DNA from: Tolypothrix sp. FACHB-123
Lineage (GTDB): Bacteria; Cyanobacteriota; Cyanobacteriia; Cyanobacteriales; Nostocaceae
Direction of reading: 5' to 3'
NCBI RefSeq assembly: GCF_014697075.1
Contig: NZ_JACJRE010000034.1
Span: 1 to 64,000 of the forward strand
DNA length: 64,000 nt
Every line of letters begins with the position of its first letter. Positions within the stretch are counted from its first letter, which is position 1. Positions 46,192 through 54,782 of this stretch are shown in pieces. Made by a program: the position numbers and the translations under genes. A model generated the notes under the pieces. The model was not told the DNA's origin and did not search any database. It saw nothing but the letters and a program-made list of their open reading frames with translations.

Positions 46192-46746
46192 TTAGCTAAA
46201 GATTTTCGCTAAACTACTTAAGCGTTCGTAAACTGGAATTAAGCGATCGCCTTCAATTTCTACAGTAGAGGTGGGATAATGACGAATAGCCCCCAGCAAA
46301 GTTACTTCACCATTTTGGTTAATGGATGTGCTTAAAGCAGTTTGCAGTGCTTGTGCATTTAATTCCTCTTCTGGAGGATGAACTACCTCACCAATTTGGT
46401 TGACTAAAACTGGCCCAGCCCAGCTAGAAAGTATATTATTTAAAAAAGCGCGGTCAGCTTTTATCCCGGCTGTTAATGCTTTACGGGCTAATGCAGGATT
46501 TTGTTGAGAAGCTTGTAAATAAGCCCTCAGTGTAGGCGTAGTTTTACCAGTTTCGACAAATTGATTTAATTCGGTGACAGAAATAGCGCCTTGAAAATTC
46601 CCATACTTTAAAATCACCTGTTCAGCAGCATCAGCATTAGGACTGAAGAATAAAACACTAGCCCCGACTCCTAAAGCTATTGTTTGTCCGATTAATTTAG
46701 TAAATTGTCCTTTGCTGAATTGATGGAAAAATTTAAAAATCTGCAT
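46192..46746 (-). CDS. DUF1400-type secreted protein
   Basis: A protein of 184 residues when begun at the ATG at 46746; the frame also opens at 46788. A signal peptide (about 1-40, ending PNADAAEQ) precedes a DUF1400-like region: VILKYGNFQGAISVTELNQF, then TTPTLRAYLQ and a helical domain. DUF1400 is usually the N-terminal part of cyanobacterial alpha/beta hydrolases. Here the hydrolase domain is absent and the protein ends after about 150 mature residues. Function unknown. Confidence 0.7.
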   Translation of the reverse strand: MQIFKFFHQFSKGQFTKLIGQTIALGVGASVLFFSPNADAAEQVILKYGNFQGAISVTELNQFVETGKTTPTLRAYLQASQQNPALARKALTAGIKADRAFLNNILSSWAGPVLVNQIGEVVHPPEEELNAQALQTALSTSINQNGEVTLLGAIRHYPTSTVEIEGDRLIPVYERLSSLAKIFS

Positions 46747-46964
46747 TTTATCGAACTTCCTACTATTGTGGAGCATAGAGAAACACAAAAAATCAGCCCT
46801 AGTTCTTCATCCTAGGTTGTGCAGAGAAAAGTACAATCTGACTATGGGTTGATTCAGGTGATGATTATGGAAATGGATAAGCGCGATCGCAGATTTTAAC
46901 GAACTCAAGTATAATTCATAGGCAATAGTTTTATCAGCCACATCTTTTTATCAGGCTAATTAGC

Positions 46965-47168
46965 ATGTCTGAGAATTTTCCTTTCTCCAATTTTCAAGAA
47001 CTACAACAATGGCATCAGGGAATCAAAGACGCTAACCGCAATAATATTTTTTGTCATTGTCGTAATTGCGGTTATGAATGGATGGATTCAACATTTGATG
47101 CTATTTGTAGCCAATGTCATAGCCAAGATGTCGAAACTATTTCATCCTGGCAATTTCCCGATGATTAA
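46965..47168 (+). CDS. Small zinc-ribbon protein
   Basis: A 67-residue protein with a zinc ribbon: FCHCRNCGYEW (about 29-39) and ICSQCHSQD (about 47-55), giving two CxxC knuckles. The N-terminus is a short helix. The HD hydrolase gene starts 18 bases after its stop, so the two are probably co-transcribed. Confidence 0.7.
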   Translation: MSENFPFSNFQELQQWHQGIKDANRNNIFCHCRNCGYEWMDSTFDAICSQCHSQDVETISSWQFPDD

Positions 47169-47186
47169 ATCAGAGAGTTTTTAGAT

Positions 47187-47729
47187 ATGACACAAAACTG
47201 GTCACAAGAAACCTATATTAAAGCTTATAAATTTGCTGCACAAGCACACCAAGGGCAGAAAATTCCTGGTTCAGAAATACCTTACATCATGCATTTAAGT
47301 TTTGTGAGTATGGAAGTAATTGCTGCCCTCAATGAAAATCAAGAATATGATGGTAATTTAGCAATTCAATGTGCAATTTTGCATGATACCATCGAAGATA
47401 CAAATATAACTTATGAGCAAATAACCAGCGAATTTGGTACAGCAGTCGCTAACGGTGTCCTTGCTTTAACTAAATATAAGAGTTTAGAAAAACACCTGCA
47501 AATGGTAGACAGTCTGCAAAGAATCCAACAACAACCAAAAGAAATTTGGATTGTAAAATTAGCAGATAGAATTAGTAATTTGCAACCACCACCATATTAT
47601 TGGACTAGAGAAAAAATTATCAAATATCGAGAAGAAGCTATTCAAATTTACGAAGCTTTGAAAGATGCAAGTGATTTTTTGGCTTCACGTATAGCTAAAA
47701 AAATTACAGATTATCAGTCATTTATTTAG
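47187..47729 (+). CDS. HD-domain hydrolase, MESH1/SpoT-like
   Basis: A 180-residue stand-alone HD protein like the hydrolase half of RelA/SpoT and the small alarmone hydrolase MESH1. Metal and substrate motifs are visible: AAQAHQGQKIPGSEIPYIMH (about 18-37), the central HDTIEDT (about 66-72) and KLADRISNL (about 127-135). It could degrade (p)ppGpp or a related phosphorylated nucleotide; NADPH phosphatase activity is known for other members. A zinc-ribbon gene precedes it by 18 bases. Confidence 0.8.
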   Translation: MTQNWSQETYIKAYKFAAQAHQGQKIPGSEIPYIMHLSFVSMEVIAALNENQEYDGNLAIQCAILHDTIEDTNITYEQITSEFGTAVANGVLALTKYKSLEKHLQMVDSLQRIQQQPKEIWIVKLADRISNLQPPPYYWTREKIIKYREEAIQIYEALKDASDFLASRIAKKITDYQSFI

Positions 47730-48038
47730 TCTTTGAAAATATTTGCTATTTCTGAATTCTAGAGCTTTTATCTACCAAGGGTTAACACAATTTTTTTCTA
47801 ATAACAAATACAAAACCCATTTTGTTCTAATAGGAAAGCTTGTATTGATTGCCTCATAAGGCTTTTAGCAATCACCCTTCCGGAAACGCAATGGATGCAA
47901 CCAGCTATGTATCAACCATAAAGTGAAACGGTATAAGTTGCCGCAGGGTAGCAAAAATCCCACAGATAGAAGTCGTGGGATTACCAATCTTAAAAAGTGA
48001 AGGTGGTTCTTAAACTACCAATCACAGCATCATCGTTA
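47730..48038. other. Intergenic region, no gene seen
   Basis: AT-rich with a GATTGC...GCAATC stem-loop (about 47846-47872) and the terminator hairpin at 47950-47982. No coding frame is credible. Confidence 0.5.
47950..47982 (-). terminator. Rho-independent terminator after broken RND gene
   Basis: AATCCCAC (47956-47963) pairs perfectly with GTGGGATT (47975-47982). On the minus strand the stem is followed by TTTGC after its own T residues. It lies about 57 bases after the stop of the RND pump remnant. Confidence 0.6.
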
Positions 48039-49441
48039 TTAGTTTGACCAGGATTGGTTAACCAAAACGGGTTTCTGTTGAGGCATTAATTGTTTGCCAA
48101 ATTTGGCGTAGAGAGCAGGAATAACCAACAAAGTCAAAGCTGTAGATGTAAATAAACCCCCCAAAACTACAATTGCCAAGGGTTGCAGAATTTCATTTCC
48201 AGCCCCACTAGCGATCGCCAAAGGCAGCATCCCTAGTGCGGAAGTAAGTGCGGTCATCAGAATCGCATTAACTCGCTCTAGAGAACCGTTGACAATCACA
48301 TCTTTGAGGGGTATTCCCTGAGCAAACTTATTGTTATAGTTGTCTACCAACAACAAGCCATTGCGGACAGCAACACCAAATAGGGTAATAAATCCAATCA
48401 AAGAAGCGATCGAAATCACACCGCACCCAAAATAATTTGAGGCGATCGCAGCGACAGATTTAACAATGGACGATACAATCGTTCTGCCCAACGGGAAATG
48501 AATGTACCTTCTTGCGGTAAGGTTTGATTTGCCAGCAGAATGGCACACAGGGCAGGCGAAAGGGTCATAGCCACCAAAGTAGACGCGCAGATTGAGAGCA
48601 AATATGCCCAACCCATCGGTGCAAAAATGTTGCCTTCAACACCTGTCAAACTAAAAATTGGTGCAAACACGACTACGATAATCACCGTGGAAAAAATCAC
48701 GGCTAACCGCACCTGTACAGAGGTTTCATACACCACCTCGAAGGGATGCTTCGGGTTGCCCTGCGCCTGATTGGTTCGCAGTCCCCGATAGCAGTTCTCC
48801 ATGTCCACGATTGAGTCATCCACAACTGAACCAATAGCTACGACTAAACCGCCCAAGGTCATAGTGTTAATGCCCAAGCCAAAAGCTTTCATGAACATTA
48901 AGCCAATCAACAGTGACAGAGGAATTGCACTGAGAGTAATTACGGCGGTGCGCCAATTCATCAGAAACAACAGCATAATCACTGACACGATGATGCCTTG
49001 AATCAGGGAACTGCTGACATTACCAATAGCAGTATCAATAAAGTTAGATTGTCGGAACGTCCGCGCCACCTGCACATCAGGGGGAAATGTCGCCTGCAAA
49101 GATTGCAACACCGCTTCTACTGCTTTGGTCACGGTGGGGGTATCGACATCAGGCTGTTTGTTAATCATCATCACCACAGCCAGTTGCCCATTAAAACTAG
49201 CATCCCCCCGCTTCAGTGCTGCACCCGTTTTGACTTCCGCCACATCTTTGAGCAAAATCGGTTTACCATCTTGCACCTTCACCACAGATTGCTGCAAGTC
49301 TGCAATTGATTTTACCTGCCCAATACCGCGTACCAACAGTTCTTGACCACCACCAATTAAGAATCCACCAGGAGCGTTGGAATTTGCGCCTTTGGCAGCA
49401 TTGGTCACTTCGGTCAGCGAAACATTGAGCGATCGCTCCTA
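48039..49441 (-). pseudogene. Broken CusA/CzcA-type RND efflux pump
   Basis: Two out-of-frame pieces of a heavy-metal RND permease. The upstream piece (49441-about 48420) covers the periplasmic part and helices with AVGSVVDDSIVDMENCYRG-like features and stops at LRSPQIILGAV. The downstream piece (about 48420-48039) resumes at VISIASLIGFITLFGVAVRNG and ends normally. About 380 residues between them, and about 200 at the N-terminus, are missing. It cannot make a working pump. The matching adaptor remnant lies at 53426-53800 on the same strand. Confidence 0.85.
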
Positions 49442-49502
49442 GGGTGTTAACTTTGTACCATTTTAGGTGTTCAAAATTCATGCAAAATATATGCCAGTAT
49501 TT

Positions 49503-49643
49503 CTAATCAAGGGGGCTACGCACAGCCTTACCACCCCGATTCAGAACATGGGTATAAATCATCGTGGTTTTTACATCCTTGTGTCCCAGTAATTCCTGCA
49601 CTGTGCGGATGTCGTAGCTGTTTTGTAATAAATGGGTAGCAAA
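49503..49643 (-). pseudogene. Tyrosine integrase C-terminal fragment, copy 1
   Basis: The minus strand encodes [20 protein letters not shown] then [20 protein letters not shown] and VRSPLD followed by a stop. This is the C-terminus of a tyrosine recombinase close to integron integrases, with the second conserved His (LLGH) and the nucleophile Tyr (MIY). The box I Arg and HxxR are absent because the homology stops just before FATHLL. A second copy is at 53897-54032 in the same orientation. Confidence 0.85.
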
Positions 49644-49644
49644 A

Positions 49645-49825
49645 GGGATATACGGAAAAATTCCATATAATCCTCCCGTGAAGGGTGGTTATACGGAAAA
49701 AATCGGTATAATTCCCAGATAGGGATGTCACAAAGAAGTTTTCCGTATATTCAGACAGAAGTTCGTTGTAATGCTTGATATATTAGAATTGACAAAAGAT
49801 TATACGAAAACTTTCCGTATAATAA
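49645..49825. repeat. Clustered TATACGGAAAA motifs
   Basis: Five copies of TATACGGAAAA or its complement: 49649-49659, 49690-49700, 49739-49749 (inverted), and a near-palindromic pair at 49799-49823 (ATTATACGAAAA-CT-TTTCCGTATAAT-like). They directly follow the integrase fragment and may be recombinase binding sites or ends of mobile elements. Confidence 0.65.
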
Positions 49826-49866
49826 ATAGTTATGTGTTTATCACCTTTTGGAACCCCTGGACGAAA

Positions 49867-50772
49867 TTATTTGCCCTGATGGTGTTCATCAAAATTTATG
49901 GACTGTCTGACAACACTGATAAATTGCTTGACAATCGCTCCCGATCGCCCCTTGTGCCAAACTGCTCCCATGTCTAAATAAGGGGTTGATTCAGCAATGG
50001 GTCGATAGACTACACCCTGATCGTGACGACTTTCCACGCTGGCTTCCACCAGCGCCAAGCCAACGCCCGCTTCCACAAGGCTAACGAGTAATTCCGGTGG
50101 TGTGGCTTCTTGCACAATCCGAGGTTGGAAACCCGCCTCATGACACAGGAAAATAATCAGGTCGTAACAATCAGGCTTCACAAAGCGGGGATAGATCAGC
50201 ATCGGTTCACTTGCCAATGCCGCGAGGGGAATAGTGGGTAACACGGCGAGGGGATGGGCTTTGGGCAACACGAGTACCAAAGGCTCACGCAGCACCAGTT
50301 GGGTTAAAAGCTCCGGCTGATTCACCGGAAAGTAGACAAATCCGACATCAATTTCGCCTGCGAACAACGCCTCAATTTGGGGGGCCGTATGCATTCCTTT
50401 TAAAACGATCTCCACCCCTGGGGATATTTGACGAAAGGCTTGGATCATTTGGGAAAGCAGGCGATCGAAGGCACAAATCAAATACCCAATCGTCAATCGT
50501 TTCGGTTGCGTCCCATTGAATTGCTGGGCAATCCGCGCGGTGCGATCAGCTTGGGCGATCGTTAACCGGGCTTCACCGAGAAACGCTTCTCCGGCTTCGG
50601 TTAACGAAACGCCCCGTTTATCGCGGATAAAGAGTTCTACACTCAACTCTTCCTCTAACTGGTGAATTTGGCGACTGAGGGGCGGTTGTTCCATGTGCAG
50701 CCGCTCGGCAGCTTTCCGAAAGTTTAGCTCCTCAGCAACAGCAATAAAGTATTTGAGATGGCGAAGTTCCAT
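49867..50772 (-). CDS. LysR-type transcriptional regulator
   Basis: A 301-residue regulator. The N-terminal winged helix (RHLKYFIAVAEELNFRKAAE, then RLHMEQPPLSRQIHQLEEEL) matches the BenM/CatR subgroup. The effector-binding domain covers about 90-290. Effector unknown. It lies in the accessory island between integrase fragments. LysR genes are often divergent to their targets, but the gene to the right here is only a remnant. Confidence 0.9.
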   Translation of the reverse strand: MELRHLKYFIAVAEELNFRKAAERLHMEQPPLSRQIHQLEEELSVELFIRDKRGVSLTEAGEAFLGEARLTIAQADRTARIAQQFNGTQPKRLTIGYLICAFDRLLSQMIQAFRQISPGVEIVLKGMHTAPQIEALFAGEIDVGFVYFPVNQPELLTQLVLREPLVLVLPKAHPLAVLPTIPLAALASEPMLIYPRFVKPDCYDLIIFLCHEAGFQPRIVQEATPPELLVSLVEAGVGLALVEASVESRHDQGVVYRPIAESTPYLDMGAVWHKGRSGAIVKQFISVVRQSINFDEHHQGK

Positions 50773-51192
50773 AATTATCCTTTGGATAAATTACTCATTG
50801 GCAATTACTGGGACTGATGTAACGAAAAGCTAGGGTGTTTGAAGATCGGCTTCACCGCTGATACCTTTTGGGTATCAGATTACCACAAAACAAGTCTTGG
50901 ACAGCTTTTCAGGCATCGTGCATGATGAAGATAACAACACAGAAATCTGCGACGAACGACATTTCAACCATCCACAATCTAAGCGAGACTGCATGAAATT
51001 CCAAAACTACAAAACCCTGAATGATTGGACTGGCCGATTACCCTGTCGAGATTTTGTTCAGTTCGTATTAGATCTATTCCCTTTATTAGAGCGTGAATCT
51101 TTGTCAGCCGATTGTTCACCCTTGTACAACCAAGAAGACATCTGATTTAGCCCTGGAGGCGCAAATGCAACTCTCAAAACAGGTCAAAATAT
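50773..51192. other. Region without a recognisable gene
   Basis: LysR promoter side and about 300 bases in which an 82-codon frame (50897-51145) is open but matches nothing recognisable and lacks a ribosome binding site. It is probably debris of the mosaic island. Confidence 0.4.
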
Positions 51193-51423
51193 CATGCCGA
51201 TTATTTGAAAACCATTGAACTGGATTATCAGGGCGGTAATCTAGTGACCGACCCCATGAACCGCACCTCCCATCCCCGTATCTTTGCGGTAGGTGATTTG
51301 AAACTGGGTATGAATCAGGTCTTGATTGCGGCTGCTGATGGTGCATTAGCTGCGACTCAAATCTGGCGTGATATTCGCCGCGCTGAGGGAACTCGGCGAT
51401 CGCCCCTTATTACTGCTGCCTGA
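51193..51423 (+). pseudogene. Thioredoxin-reductase-like C-terminal fragment
   Basis: About 76 codons encode HADYLKTIELDYQGGNLVTD followed by HPRIFAVGDLKLGMNQVLIA and AAADGALAATQIWRDI. This is the FAD-binding C-terminus (GD and AAADG motifs) of a pyridine-nucleotide disulfide oxidoreductase. The remaining three quarters of the gene are absent. Confidence 0.75.
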
Positions 51424-51620
51424 AAAGTTTTGTCATTGCAGTTTCTGAAGGCAAACTTGTCCCGGTTGATCCTGAAACCTACAAAGTCACCAATGGAAAA
51501 TTGTATCTATTCTACAACGGTGAACATGGCAATACCAAACCCCAGTGGGACGCGGACGAAGCCACTATCCACGCCAATGCTGATGCCCAGTGGAAAAAAG
51601 GAGAATTCACGCTGCTTTAA
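51423..51620 (+). pseudogene. YHS-domain protein C-terminal fragment
   Basis: Sixty-five in-frame codons give SEGKLVPVDPETYKVTNGKL, then YLFYNGEHGNTKPQWDADEA and end ADAQWKKGEFTLL. This is the typical C-terminal part of secreted YHS-domain proteins; the N-terminal YHS part is missing. A longer frame on the same strand (from 51430) is out of phase and not protein-like. Confidence 0.7.
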
Positions 51621-51688
51621 TTCCTCAGTTTTGAATTACGTCCAAGAGATTTTTGGCAACCATCCCTTTACATAGTAAGAAAACCATC

Positions 51689-52288
51689 ATGATTAAGCTT
51701 TACGGTCACGAAATGTCTGGCAACAGCTACAAAGCCCGCCTGCTACTAGAACTGCTGAAAATCGAGTACGAATGGGTTAAAGTTGATCTGATGATCGGCG
51801 AACATAAATCGCCAGAATATCTAGCTCTCAATCCCTTTGGGCAGGTGCCACTATTGATTGATGGTGAGACCAAACTGGCCGATGCTCAGGCGATTTTGGT
51901 TTATCTGGCACGGCAGTATGGTGGCGATCAATGGCTGCCGTTGGAGGCTTTACCTCTGGCTCAAATCGTGCGCTGGTTGTCTACGACAGCGGGAGAAGTC
52001 CGCCAGGGGCCAGAAAATGCGCGACTGCACTATTTGTTTGGTGCAACCGCCATCAACATTGAGCGTGCCCATCAAAAGGCAGAGCATATTCTGACTCAAC
52101 TTGATCAGCATTTGAGTACTCATACCTGGTTGGAGTTTGAGCGACCCACGATCGCCGATATCGCCGTTTTCCCTTACGTCGCCCTGGCACGGGATGGCAA
52201 AATTGCACTGGATGCCTATCCCAACGTATTGGCATGGATCGATCGCGTGAAGCAACTCCCCGGCTATCTGCCCATGGCAGGCATTTAG
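51689..52288 (+). CDS. gst: Glutathione S-transferase
   Basis: A 199-residue GST. The thioredoxin-like N-domain begins IKLYGHEMSGNSYKARLLLE (Ser in the catalytic region), with NPFGQVPLLIDGE (cis-Pro) and the ADAQAILVYLA glutathione-binding segment. The C-domain has FERPTIADIAVFPYVAL. The ATG at 51689 is chosen; upstream extension uses only TTG. It lies between two remnants and before the PNPOx-like gene on the same strand, so the two may be co-transcribed (72-base gap). Confidence 0.9.
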   Translation: MIKLYGHEMSGNSYKARLLLELLKIEYEWVKVDLMIGEHKSPEYLALNPFGQVPLLIDGETKLADAQAILVYLARQYGGDQWLPLEALPLAQIVRWLSTTAGEVRQGPENARLHYLFGATAINIERAHQKAEHILTQLDQHLSTHTWLEFERPTIADIAVFPYVALARDGKIALDAYPNVLAWIDRVKQLPGYLPMAGI

Positions 52289-52360
52289 ATTTTGCGATCG
52301 GTAAGGTGGTATTGTCTGGCATTCATTGAGTCTGAAACCATATCTCAGGAGAAAAGCCCC

Positions 52361-53323
52361 ATGGCAAACCCAGGCTGGACACGAGCCGAATCGCCCTTTC
52401 ATGCAGGCGAACTCGCCATTCAAGCGCGGCTAGGCGCACAGGCGCGAATGGACAAGCAAGGACGACGGGTGATCCGCGAATACCTGCCGGATCAGTTTCG
52501 GCAGTTCTTTGCTCAACTGCCCTATGTGATTGTGGGCACGGTAGATGCCACAGGACATCCCTGGGCTTCTATTCTGGTGGGGAATCCGGGCTTTCTTGCC
52601 TCTTTGAGCGATCGCACCTTGCAAGTTACTGCCCAGCCGCTGTTTGGCGATCCCTTAACAACCACGCTCGCAGACGGTATCGATATTGGCTTTCTTGGTA
52701 TTGAACTGCACACGCGCCGCCGCAATCGCCTCAATGGGACGGTCACCGCAACTCATTCCAGCGGCTTTGAGGTACAGGTGGGGCAAAGCTTTGGCAACTG
52801 TCCCCAATACATTCAAGCCCGCATGTTTGAGCTAGGCGATGCCGATCCGACTGCGCCAAAACCCGTTTATTCTGTCACCACGTTGGGATCTGTAGAACAA
52901 GCCATCATCACAGCAGCCGATACGTTTTTCATCGCCACGGCTTATCAATCTGAAACAGCCGGAGCCGCTAGTGGTGCCGATGTTTCTCATCGGGGTGGCA
53001 ATCCTGGCTTTGTTCGGATTGATGATGCCCACACCTTGACCATTCCCGACTTTTCTGGCAATTGTCACTTTAATACCTTCGGCAACATCGAGCTGAATCC
53101 CCGCGCTGGATTGCTGTTTGTGGATTTTGATCAAGGCAACCTGCTCTATCTGACTGGCATGGCTCACGTCATTTGGGAAGGTGCGGAAATCGCCGCCTAC
53201 GAAGGAGCTGAACGATTATTCCGGTTCCACCTTGAGCAGGGATATCGGACAGAAGGTAGTCTGCCTTTGCGTTGGTCATCTCCCGATCGATCACCTTTTA
53301 TGGCGCATATGGGTTCCTGGTAA
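52361..53323 (+). CDS. Pyridoxamine 5'-phosphate oxidase-family protein
   Basis: A 320-residue flavin-binding split-barrel protein. Segments include PYVIVGTVDATGHPWASILV (about 48-67), the NRLNGTVT strand, and a second barrel half ADTFFIATAY...HRGGNPGFV and NTFGNIELNPRAGLLFVDFD. It ends with RSPFMAHMGSW. ATG 52361 is preceded by CAGGAG at good spacing. Relatives are sometimes fused to a ferredoxin reductase; here the frame stops after the barrel. The 90 bases after the stop read WHRTDGVRVYLRRVKRN in one frame, a probable remnant of another gene. Confidence 0.85.
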   Translation: MANPGWTRAESPFHAGELAIQARLGAQARMDKQGRRVIREYLPDQFRQFFAQLPYVIVGTVDATGHPWASILVGNPGFLASLSDRTLQVTAQPLFGDPLTTTLADGIDIGFLGIELHTRRRNRLNGTVTATHSSGFEVQVGQSFGNCPQYIQARMFELGDADPTAPKPVYSVTTLGSVEQAIITAADTFFIATAYQSETAGAASGADVSHRGGNPGFVRIDDAHTLTIPDFSGNCHFNTFGNIELNPRAGLLFVDFDQGNLLYLTGMAHVIWEGAEIAAYEGAERLFRFHLEQGYRTEGSLPLRWSSPDRSPFMAHMGSW

Positions 53324-53425
53324 CCGATACCTCACCTGATGGTGCAGGCTTCTGGCATCGTACCGATGGTGTTCGAGTTTATCTGCGGCGGGTGAAGCGG
53401 AACGTTAAATCGACCACTTCACTCA

Positions 53426-53800
53426 GTATACTTGCACTATATTGCTAAAATAATCGATAATCCTTATGGTAACAGCGATTAGTTCGCCTTTGGTCGCGCC
53501 GGTGGTGACTTCTACTGGCTCATAAAAATTCTTATACTGCACAAAGACTAACTGCTTGCCATCAGCATCAACCAATGCCGTCACCGGAATCATGACAGCA
53601 GATCCAGATTTGGCAGAGGAGGCGATCGCTTTAACCACAATACCTGACATTTGATCGGTTTGGGGATTGACTTTCACGGGATTAATGCCGCCCGTTGCTT
53701 AAAATTCATCACCATGCCCAACGTGAGCAAATACAACTGTGGGCGCGCTGATAATTAAACTGGCTGCCAGAATGGAACTCACTAGCATAAAAGGTTTCAT
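53426..53800 (-). pseudogene. Broken CusB-type RND adaptor
   Basis: The ATG at 53800 opens a signal peptide (KPFMLVSSILAASLIISAP) followed by AHVGHGDEF and a TAA at 53701-53699. The same frame continues at once with ATGGINPVKVNPQTDQ and IPVTALVDADGKQLVFVQYK, typical of the C-terminal part of metal RND adaptor proteins. The TAA is one base from CAA (Gln). The middle of the protein (barrel and hairpin) is absent and the C-terminus breaks after ELIAVT. Confidence 0.8.
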
Positions 53801-53896
53801 AATCACTCCTCACAATGGATACTGATGTAAACAAAAGTTCTCCATAGTTTGCCAAAGGGCAGATGAAATCCAGGTGAAATGGCAGATGTTTTTATG

Positions 53897-54032
53897 AAGG
53901 GGGCTACGCACAGCCTTACCACCCCGATTCAGAACCTGGGTATAATATCATCGTGGTTTTTACATCCTTGTGTCCCAGTAATTCCTGCACTATGCGGATG
54001 TCGTAGCCGTTTTGTAATAAATGGGTAGCAAA
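53897..54032 (-). pseudogene. Tyrosine integrase C-terminal fragment, copy 2
   Basis: 136 bases nearly identical to 49509-49643. It has a one-base insertion in the codon region around the nucleophile Tyr (MIY becomes MILY), which shifts the frame. Homology begins and ends at the same points as in copy 1, so the copies are duplicates of one fragment. Confidence 0.85.
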
Positions 54033-54782
54033 GATAACCTTGAATGCAGCAGTATGAATCTATAAATTTTGCTATGACAATTACGGAAAATTTGGTTATG
54101 CTTACTCTAAGTATTACCGTAATCTTATTACTTACAGGGATTTTCTATCAAGCAGTGAGTGAAGCCTTGGATCGACGCAGACATCCTCCACAGGGTGAAC
54201 TTGTTGATATTGGGGGATTTTGTCTACATCTCAACTGTATTGGGCAGGGTACACCAACGGTTGTTATGGATGCTGGTGGTGGTGCTCCCTCAATTACATG
54301 GGGCTTGGTTCCATCTGAAATTGCTAAATTTACCCGGGTTTGCACTTATGATCGAGCGGGGTTTGGTTGGAGCGATCCCAGTCCCAATATCTCCCGCACC
54401 AGTCAGCAGAGCGTTGATGAATTACATTCACTTTTGACTAAGGCTGGAATTAATCCTCCGTACATTTTAGTTGGACACTCATTAGGTGGAGTCAATATGC
54501 GGCTGTATGCAAGTCAATATCCAGAAGATGTGGTCGGATTAGTGTTAGTCGATTCTTCCCATGAAAATCAGATGACATCCGAAATGTGGAGGCGCATAAA
54601 AATGCAGTCTTGGCTTTATCAAGTTTTGAGGGTTGTCAGTCAAGTTGGAGTGCTGCGATTAATCGGGGAGATGAATCTGTTACCAATTCTTGAGGATATT
54701 AAGCGAGAAATTCAAAAATATCCTCTGGCAGTAAAAATCTTATTTGATACCTATAAATCCTTCTGTTACCGTCCCGACTATT

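Noticed and set aside
49528-49731. 67-codon minus-strand frame
   Set aside because: It overlaps the integrase fragment in another frame; the integrase frame at 49503-49643 is clearly the real remnant.
50897-51145. 82-codon frame on the plus strand between lysR and the reductase fragment
   Set aside because: No recognisable family and no ribosome binding site, and it lies in debris of the mosaic island. Not strong enough to call a gene.
51430-51675. 81-codon frame overlapping the YHS remnant
   Set aside because: It is a shadow: the protein-like sequence is in another frame (51423-51620).
49503-54032. A complete integron with gene cassettes
   Set aside because: Only C-terminal integrase fragments are present, and no convincing attC (RYYYAAC...GTTRRRY) sites were seen next to the GST or PNPOx genes.
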